Shown here one piece after another: positions 24,692-30,145 of a DNA stretch of 30,145 nt. Origin of the DNA: Desulfovibrio sp. (GTDB taxonomy: Bacteria > Desulfobacterota > Desulfovibrionia > Desulfovibrionales > Desulfovibrionaceae); NCBI GenBank assembly GCA_031270875.1, contig JAISXC010000029.1:1-30145 (forward strand). Reading direction: 5' to 3'. The notes below the pieces were generated by a model. It saw only the letters and a program-made list of their open reading frames with translations, had not been told where the DNA came from and made no database searches. A program made the position numbers and the translations under genes. The first letter of the stretch is position 1. Every line of letters begins with the position of its first letter.

Positions 24692-26104
24692 ATGAGTGGA
24701 AAACAGGCGACTCTCGAACACACAAGCACGGATGTGCTTGTCATCGGTGGAGGAAATGCCGCGTTGACCGCGGCAATAACCGCGAGGGAACTCGGTCGGA
24801 AAGTTTTGGTGCTGGAATCGTCCCCCATTGAGGTGCGGGGAGGAAACAGCCGGCATACGCGCAATATCCGCTATATTCATGATGCGGCAAACTCCTTCCT
24901 CACGGGCCCCTATTTGGAGGAAGAGTGTTACAATGACCTTTTGACGGTGACCAAGGGCAACACTACGGAGAACATGGCCCGTCTGGTCATTCGCGGCTCC
25001 CGTAACGTGGGAGACTGGATGACGGCCCGCGGCTGCCGTTTCCAGCCCGCGATGCGCGGAACACTGCACCTGTCGCGCACCAACGCCTTTTTCCGCGGCG
25101 GGGGCAAGGCGCTCATCAACGCCTACCACGAAACATGCAGACGTCTGGGCGTACAGGTGATGTACGACACGGAAGCCCTTGATCTTGAGGTGACGAACGG
25201 CACCTGTACGGCTGTCCGCGCGCGGGGGCCGAAAGGGGAATATCTCATACGCCTGCGCTCCGTGGTGCTCGCCTGCGGCGGTTATCAGGGCAACAAGGCA
25301 TGGTTGAGGGATGCCTGGGGGCCTACGGCGGACAACTTTCTCATCCGCGGAACGCCCTATGACAAAGGCGTCATGCTGAAAGCCATGATGGAAAAGGGCG
25401 CCAAAACCATAGGCGATCCCACCCAGGGGCATTGTGTGGCCATAGACGGCAGGGCGCCAAAATTTGACGGAGGGATTTGCACCCGTCTGGACTGCGTGCC
25501 CTTCGGCATTGTGGTCAACAGGAACGGGCAGCGTTTTTATAATGAAGGGGAAGAATTCTGGCCCAAACGCTATGCCATATGGGGTCGCCTGGTTGCAGGG
25601 CAGCCCGACCAGATCGGATATGTGTTCATTGACGCGAAATCCATCAACCTGTTCATGCCCTCCGTGTTTCCCCCCCTGGAGTCCGACACCATCGGCGGGC
25701 TGGCGGAGCAAATGGGCCTGGAGTCGGGCCCTGTTGAAGAAACCGTACGCGCGTTCAACGCGAGCACAAAGCCGGGCGGCTTTCACCCCGGAGAGCTGGA
25801 CGGCCTTGCCACGGAAGGTCTGGATCCGCCAAAAACCAACTGGGCACGGCCGCTTGATACGCCGCCCTACTACGGGTACACACTGCGTCCGGGTATCACC
25901 TTCACCTACCTGAGCCTTGTCATCAACGAACAGGCGCGGGTGGTGCGGCAGGACGACACGCCTTTCAACAATATTTTCGCCGCCGGGGAAATCACTTCCG
26001 GCAATGTTCTCGGCCAGGGATACATGGCCGGGTTTGGCATGACCATTGGCACGGTGTTTGGCCGTCTGGCCGGCAAGGAGGCAGCGACATGTCTGATGAA
26101 CTGA
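24692..26104 (+). CDS. tcuA: FAD-dependent tricarballylate dehydrogenase TcuA
   Basis: 470-residue flavoprotein of the fumarate reductase/succinate dehydrogenase superfamily, TcuA/CobZ branch. The FAD Rossmann motif VIGGGNAALTAA is at about 17-28, and the branch-specific RGGNSRHTRNIRY lies at 49-61. AGEITSGNVLGQGYMAGFG near the C-terminus binds FAD. In Salmonella, TcuA oxidises tricarballylate to cis-aconitate and passes electrons to TcuB. Length and partner gene fit. AAGGAG at 24680-24685 supports the start; the end overlaps tcuB by 16 bases. It lacks a Tat signal, so it is cytoplasmic or membrane-attached through TcuB. The reverse reaction, aconitate reduction, cannot be excluded in an anaerobe. 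Confidence 0.88.
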   Translation: MSGKQATLEHTSTDVLVIGGGNAALTAAITARELGRKVLVLESSPIEVRGGNSRHTRNIRYIHDAANSFLTGPYLEEECYNDLLTVTKGNTTENMARLVIRGSRNVGDWMTARGCRFQPAMRGTLHLSRTNAFFRGGGKALINAYHETCRRLGVQVMYDTEALDLEVTNGTCTAVRARGPKGEYLIRLRSVVLACGGYQGNKAWLRDAWGPTADNFLIRGTPYDKGVMLKAMMEKGAKTIGDPTQGHCVAIDGRAPKFDGGICTRLDCVPFGIVVNRNGQRFYNEGEEFWPKRYAIWGRLVAGQPDQIGYVFIDAKSINLFMPSVFPPLESDTIGGLAEQMGLESGPVEETVRAFNASTKPGGFHPGELDGLATEGLDPPKTNWARPLDTPPYYGYTLRPGITFTYLSLVINEQARVVRQDDTPFNNIFAAGEITSGNVLGQGYMAGFGMTIGTVFGRLAGKEAATCLMN

Positions 26105-27207
26105 ATTGTAAACAGCAGGCGGCGGTCCTGAAGGAAGCCGACCGTGTCATGGGCATCTGCAACGCATGCCGTTACTGCGAGGGAATATGCGCCTTGTTTC
26201 CCGCCATGGAACTGCGCCGCACCTTTACGGCCGGCGATCTGAACTATCTGGCGAACCTCTGCCACAACTGCCGGAGTTGTTATTATTGCTGTCAATACGC
26301 TCCGCCCCATGAATTCCAATTGAATTTCCCCCGGGCCATGAGCGCCCTCCGCGCCCAGACATACGAGCAAACGGCTCCGGGATTCCTCAAAAAACTTTTT
26401 CCCAACAACGCCTTTTATGTTTTCGCCGTTTCCCTGGCGGCCACCATCCTGTTAACGGCGGTTTCGCTGTGCGCTTCAGGGCCGTCGGTCTTTTTCGGCG
26501 CCCACAGCGGCGCGGGGTCTTTTTACAAAATCATCCCTTACGGCGCCATGCTGCTGGTATTCTGCCTTGCCGGCCTGTTTGCTTTGGTGGCTCTGCTGCG
26601 GGGCGTAATCGCGTTCTGGAGGATTTCGGACGGAAAACTGCAATGGCTGGATTGGGCCTCGCACAAAAAAGCCTTCAGGGACGTCCTGACTCTCAAATAC
26701 CTTGACGGCGGGGGGGACGGCTGCAATTACCCCGACAACCGGTTCAGCATGATACGCCGCCAATTTCACCATGCGGTTTTTTACGGCTTCCTCCTGTGCC
26801 TCGCCTCAACCTCTGTGGCTTTCATGTATGACCACATCTTCGGCTGGCCAGCCCCATACGGATACTTCAGCCTGCCGGTGCTGCTGGGCACCATCGGCGG
26901 TCTGGGGCTGCTGGCGGGAACGGGCGGCATGCTCTGGCTGAAGACCGTCATGGACACAAGGCCGGCCGATCCCGCTTCCACAGGCATGGACATGGCCTTT
27001 TCCACTCTGCTTTTCCTGGTTTCCCTTTCCGGCCTGCTCCTGCTTCTGTTCCGCTCCACCGAACTGATGGGTCTGCTGCTCTGCATTCATCTCGGACTGG
27101 TGCTGGGGCTGTTTCTGACCATGCCCTGCGGCAAATTTGTCCATATGGTGTTCCGCTATGCGGCCCTGGTGCGCAACGCGCATGAACAGCGCACCGGACA
27201 GGCATGA
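26089..27207 (+). CDS. tcuB: TcuB: membrane 4Fe-4S electron-transfer protein for tricarballylate oxidation
   Basis: 372 residues. The N-terminus carries two cysteine clusters, C24/C27/C30/C34 and C58/C61/C64/C67 with C68 adjacent, for two [4Fe-4S] centres. From about residue 105 there are six or so membrane helices with conserved histidines (RRQFHHAVFYG and CIHLGLVLGLF), as expected for a heme b protein. In Salmonella, TcuB reoxidises the flavin of TcuA and feeds the quinone pool. AAGGAGG at 26075-26081 lies inside tcuA and the reading frames overlap, so synthesis is coupled. In a sulfate reducer the electrons would enter menaquinone. Confidence 0.92.
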   Translation: MSDELNCKQQAAVLKEADRVMGICNACRYCEGICALFPAMELRRTFTAGDLNYLANLCHNCRSCYYCCQYAPPHEFQLNFPRAMSALRAQTYEQTAPGFLKKLFPNNAFYVFAVSLAATILLTAVSLCASGPSVFFGAHSGAGSFYKIIPYGAMLLVFCLAGLFALVALLRGVIAFWRISDGKLQWLDWASHKKAFRDVLTLKYLDGGGDGCNYPDNRFSMIRRQFHHAVFYGFLLCLASTSVAFMYDHIFGWPAPYGYFSLPVLLGTIGGLGLLAGTGGMLWLKTVMDTRPADPASTGMDMAFSTLLFLVSLSGLLLLLFRSTELMGLLLCIHLGLVLGLFLTMPCGKFVHMVFRYAALVRNAHEQRTGQA

Positions 27208-27299
27208 CCCGCGACGGCGGAACAAGCTGACCGTCGCCTCCCCATACTGCTGGTTCAGGATCATATAAAGCAGATTTACGTTAAAAGGAGAAATCCGTT

Positions 27300-28592
27300 A
27301 TGATGGTTTGGATTGGAGTGGGTCTTCTTATCGCCACAGTGTGGGCCATGCTCAAGCGCTATGAATCCCGCATGGTGCTGATTACGGCGGGCTTTCTCAT
27401 GGCCGTTTGCGCCGGCGACCCCATGGCCGCTTTCCAGGGATTCACCAAGGGGATGACTGAAAGCAACCTCATCTGCAACATCTGTTCGGTCATGGGTTTC
27501 GCCTATGCCATGAAATTCACCGGCTGTGACACGCATCTCAGCGTGGGCGTTTCCGGATGGTTGCGGCATGTCCGGTTGATACTCATTCCGGCGGCCACCT
27601 TGACAACCTTCTTCGTGAATATCTCTCTGCCGAGCGCGGCTGGCGTTTCCGCCGCTGTGGGCTCGGTGGTCATTCCCCTGCTTGTCTCCCAGGGGATTCC
27701 TCCCGCCATGGCCGGTTCGGCAGTCATGATGGGCACCTACGGCAGCATCCTGTCCCCGGGGCTTCCGCACAACCCCATGGTGGCCCAAATTGCCTCCCAG
27801 GTTTACGGCAGGGAGGTCAACGTCATGGAGGTCATTACCCGCCACTCAATAGCCAGCGTCACTTCGGTGCTGGTGGCCGCCTTTGTTCTCTGGATGCTCG
27901 CCATATTCGTCACCAAAGAGACAAAGGGCTTTGAGGATGTCAACAACGAGTATGCGCCGCCGGCGGACTTCAAGGTCAATCCCGTGTATGCGGTTATCCC
28001 CGTAATTCCGATAGTACTGCTCATGGTTGGGGCGTCCTTCCCCCAGCAGGTGCCCTGGCTGAGCAAGCTGCGGGTGGAGCATACCATGCTGCTCGGCGCC
28101 GTCATCGCGCTTGTCGCTACGCGCAAGAACCCAAAGGAACTGACAAAATCTTTTTATAACGGGCTTGGAAAAGGTTATGCCGACATTCTGGGCATCGTCA
28201 TAGCCGCTGACGTGTTTGTCGGAGGGATGACTTCCATAGGTTTGGTGAATGCGGGCATCGGCCTGATGCAATCGTCCACCAATGCGGCAAGTCTTGCCGC
28301 CGCCATAGGCCCCTTTGCCATGGCCGTCTTGTGCGGATCGGGCAATGCCGCCACCATCGCCTTCAACGAGGCGATTACGGTGCATGCCCCGCAATTCGGC
28401 ATGGACGTCATCGTCATGGGTGCCATCGCCACCCTGACCGGGTGCCTTGGGCGTTGCATGTCCCCCTTGTCGGGCGTCGGCATCGTGTGCTCTGGCCTCG
28501 CCAGGGTCAATCCCATGGAATTGGCCAAACGCAATGCCATACCTTCCCTGGTGGGCGCGGTTGTGGGCTATTTGGTACTGGTTCTGGTGTAG
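27300..28592 (+). CDS. dcuC: DcuC-family anaerobic C4-dicarboxylate-type transporter
   Basis: 430 residues, about 12 membrane helices, DcuC family (anaerobic dicarboxylate exchange or succinate efflux). Typical stretches are GVSAAVGSVVIPLLVSQGIPPAMAGSA (residues 117-143) and LSGVGIVCSGLARVNPMELAKRN near the C-terminus. AAAAGGAG upstream at 27283-27290 supports the start at 27300. It occupies the position that the MFS carrier TcuC holds in the Salmonella tcu operon, so I infer that it imports tricarballylate or aconitate, perhaps in exchange for the end product succinate. The specificity cannot be read from sequence. Other members of the broader ion-transporter superfamily carry citrate. Confidence 0.82.
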   Translation: MMVWIGVGLLIATVWAMLKRYESRMVLITAGFLMAVCAGDPMAAFQGFTKGMTESNLICNICSVMGFAYAMKFTGCDTHLSVGVSGWLRHVRLILIPAATLTTFFVNISLPSAAGVSAAVGSVVIPLLVSQGIPPAMAGSAVMMGTYGSILSPGLPHNPMVAQIASQVYGREVNVMEVITRHSIASVTSVLVAAFVLWMLAIFVTKETKGFEDVNNEYAPPADFKVNPVYAVIPVIPIVLLMVGASFPQQVPWLSKLRVEHTMLLGAVIALVATRKNPKELTKSFYNGLGKGYADILGIVIAADVFVGGMTSIGLVNAGIGLMQSSTNAASLAAAIGPFAMAVLCGSGNAATIAFNEAITVHAPQFGMDVIVMGAIATLTGCLGRCMSPLSGVGIVCSGLARVNPMELAKRNAIPSLVGAVVGYLVLVLV

Positions 28593-28622
28593 GCAATTCC
28601 ATCAACATTAAGGAGCGATTGT

Positions 28623-29819
28623 ATGACTAAAGTTGCCATGACCACCCCCCTCGTGGAAATGGACGGGGATGAAATGACGCGCATCATCTGGAAGAAAATC
28701 AAGGAGATACTTCTGGAACCGCATGTGGATCTTGAAACGGAGTATTATGACCTGGGGCTGCCCAGCCGCGATGGGACGGACGACAAAATTACCGTCGCAT
28801 CCGCGGAGGCGACGAAAAAATACGGCGTCGCCGTCAAGTGCGCGACAATCACGCCCAATACCCAGCGCATGGCAGAGTACAAACTGAAACAGATGTGGCG
28901 CAGTCCCAACGCCACCATCCGCGCCGCCTTGGACGGCACTGTGTTCCGCGCCCCCATTCTGGTCAGGGGCATAAAGCCCGCCGTAAAAAACTGGACCAAA
29001 CCCGTCACCATAGCGCGCCACGCTTACGGCGACGTGTACAAACCTGCCGAAATGAAAGTGGACAAACCCGGCAAAGTGGAGCTGGTATACACCCGGGCCG
29101 ACGGCGCCGTCACCCGCGAGCTGCTCCATGAGTTCATGGGACCGGGAATCGCCATGGGGATGCACAACCTGGACGCCTCCATAAAAAGTTTCGCCCGGTC
29201 ATGTTTCAAGTACGCCCTTTCCGTCAGGCAGCCGCTCTGGTTCTCCACCAAGGACACCATCCTGAAAACATATGACGGACGTTTCAAGGAAATTTTCGAG
29301 GAAGTCTTCAGGGAAGGCTACGAGGACAAATTCAAGGCGGCTGGCATTGAATACTTTTACACCCTCATTGACGACGCCGTGGCGCGGGTTGTCCGTTCTG
29401 ACGGCGGTTTCGTCTGGGCGTGCAAAAACTATGACGGCGATGTCATGTCCGATATGGTCGCCACCGCTTTCGGCAGCCTGGCCATGATGACATCGGTGCT
29501 CGTTTCCCCCGACGGGTGCTTTGAGTACGAAGCGGCCCACGGCACAGTTACGCGCCACTATTACAAACACCTGAAGGGGGAGGAAACCTCGACGAACGCC
29601 ACGGCGACAATTTTCGCCTGGACAGGGGCGCTTCGCAAACGCGGCGAGCTGGACGGCCTGAAGGAATTGACGACCTTTGCGAACAACCTGGAAAAGGCCA
29701 CCGTTGATACCATCGAAGCGGGCACGATGACCAGGGATCTTTACGGCCTCTCCGACCTGCCGTCCAGACGCGCGGTCAACACCGAGGAATTTTTGCATGC
29801 CATCGCCGGAAGATTGTGA
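28623..29819 (+). CDS. icd: NADP-dependent isocitrate dehydrogenase, eukaryote-like dimeric type
   Basis: Oxidative decarboxylation of isocitrate to 2-oxoglutarate and CO2 with NADP+. The 398-residue protein starts with [20 protein letters not shown], the hallmark of subfamily II (animal and yeast IDH1/IDP-like) instead of the E. coli Icd type. Further matches are [19 protein letters not shown] (substrate loop), [27 protein letters not shown] (metal aspartates) and [20 protein letters not shown] precedes the ATG. It lies 30 bases after the dcuC-family gene and 40 bases before the ferredoxin. Placement makes it the third step of tricarballylate breakdown. Confidence 0.93.
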   Translation: MTKVAMTTPLVEMDGDEMTRIIWKKIKEILLEPHVDLETEYYDLGLPSRDGTDDKITVASAEATKKYGVAVKCATITPNTQRMAEYKLKQMWRSPNATIRAALDGTVFRAPILVRGIKPAVKNWTKPVTIARHAYGDVYKPAEMKVDKPGKVELVYTRADGAVTRELLHEFMGPGIAMGMHNLDASIKSFARSCFKYALSVRQPLWFSTKDTILKTYDGRFKEIFEEVFREGYEDKFKAAGIEYFYTLIDDAVARVVRSDGGFVWACKNYDGDVMSDMVATAFGSLAMMTSVLVSPDGCFEYEAAHGTVTRHYYKHLKGEETSTNATATIFAWTGALRKRGELDGLKELTTFANNLEKATVDTIEAGTMTRDLYGLSDLPSRRAVNTEEFLHAIAGRL

Positions 29820-29859
29820 ACCCGTCCGGCGCGAACCCGTTCATTACCCTGGAGTCAGT

Positions 29860-30078
29860 ATGGAGTCATATAGGATCAACGCGGGATGGTGCAAGGGGTG
29901 CGGCATATGTGTGGCCTTTTGCCCCAAGAAGGCTCTCGGCCTTCGCGGGGACAAGGCCGTGCATGATCCTGAGTCATGCGTTCTTTGTGGCATGTGCGAG
30001 CTTTACTGTCCTGACCTGGCCATAGAAATCGACAAGCCCGCGAAGAAAAGCAAGACCGGGAAGGAGGCGGGGGCATGA
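29860..30078 (+). CDS. korD: 2[4Fe-4S] ferredoxin subunit of 2-oxoglutarate oxidoreductase
   Basis: 72 residues with two complete CxxCxxCxxxC clusters: C11/C14/C17/C21 and C40/C43/C46/C50, followed by a lysine-rich tail. An upstream in-frame ATG at 29797 overlaps icd. I chose 29860 because GGAG at 29851-29854 precedes it and the resulting protein has the normal KorD/VorD length. It ends in an ATGA overlap with korA. It accepts electrons from the thiamine-dependent subunits and passes them on to free ferredoxin. Confidence 0.88.
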   Translation: MESYRINAGWCKGCGICVAFCPKKALGLRGDKAVHDPESCVLCGMCELYCPDLAIEIDKPAKKSKTGKEAGA

Positions 30079-30145
30079 GCAACGAGGAGCGTAATATTTC
30101 TTTTGTCCAGGGCAACGAGGCCTGCGTGCGCGGCGCCTTGTACGC
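30075..30145 (+). CDS. korA: 2-oxoglutarate:ferredoxin oxidoreductase alpha subunit, N-terminus only
   Basis: Only the first 23 complete codons are in the window. The start MSNEERNISFVQGNEACVRGALYA shows the QGNEAxxxGAL motif that opens the alpha subunit of 2-oxoacid:ferredoxin oxidoreductases. AAGGAGG at 30061-30067 lies within the ferredoxin gene, and the stop/start overlap couples translation. With korB (and possibly korC) expected to the right, the complex would convert 2-oxoglutarate and CoA to succinyl-CoA, CO2 and reduced ferredoxin. The substrate is inferred from the neighbouring isocitrate dehydrogenase; a branched-chain 2-oxoacid enzyme is the alternative. Confidence 0.82.
   Translation, partial: MSNEERNISFVQGNEACVRGALY

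Noticed and set aside
1..30145. CRISPR arrays, tRNAs, insertion sequences, phage genes, attachment sites
   Set aside because: I looked for spaced direct repeats, tRNA arms, transposase or integrase motifs and terminal repeats on both strands by eye and saw none; the only substantial direct repeat is the promoter block at 21394 and 22225.

Overview
The window looks like a chromosomal stretch from an anaerobic, GC-rich Gram-negative bacterium. A sulfate reducer of the Desulfovibrionaceae type is my best guess. The clues are a zinc-ribbon/Yip1 membrane protein, many carboxylate transporters, sigma-54 control and a ferredoxin-linked 2-oxoglutarate oxidoreductase. This is inference, because there is no rRNA or other taxonomic marker. 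I found no tRNA, rRNA, CRISPR array, insertion sequence or prophage.

Left part (1-8440), mostly housekeeping: a phosphomannomutase/phosphoglucomutase running off the left edge, a divergent SLC13/DASS anion symporter, a zinc-ribbon Yip1 protein with a co-transcribed lipoprotein, an EAL-CBS-GGDEF cyclic-di-GMP protein, and folC.

Middle (8640-19019): a minus-strand operon of eight genes. The order is a leaderless PhnD-like binding protein, tctC, tctB, tctA, an ornithine-cyclodeaminase-family enzyme, hutI, hutU and a hutG-like ureohydrolase. A LysR regulator is divergent from it. Their shared 185-bp intergenic region holds a good -35/-10 promoter, a cluster of ATCTAT half-sites and two inverted repeats. 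The operon covers urocanate to glutamate, but no histidine ammonia-lyase is present. I propose that the tripartite carboxylate transporter brings in urocanate or a related imidazole carboxylate.

Right part (19343-30145): a PrpR-type sigma-54 activator is divergent from two near-identical regulatory segments of about 130 bp. Each segment carries a palindromic candidate activator site and an identical 16-bp -24/-12 promoter. The first copy drives a decayed secondary-alcohol dehydrogenase gene with an internal deletion and a frameshift. The second copy drives an operon encoding a YbhJ-type aconitase-like hydratase, TcuA, TcuB, a DcuC-family carrier, a eukaryote-type NADP isocitrate dehydrogenase, a 2[4Fe-4S] ferredoxin and the start of korA. 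Read in order, the enzymes convert tricarballylate to cis-aconitate, isocitrate, 2-oxoglutarate and succinyl-CoA. This is the most interesting system in the window: an apparently self-contained anaerobic tricarballylate/aconitate module that also suggests a role for the YbhJ family. The two catabolic regions meet at glutamate/2-oxoglutarate.
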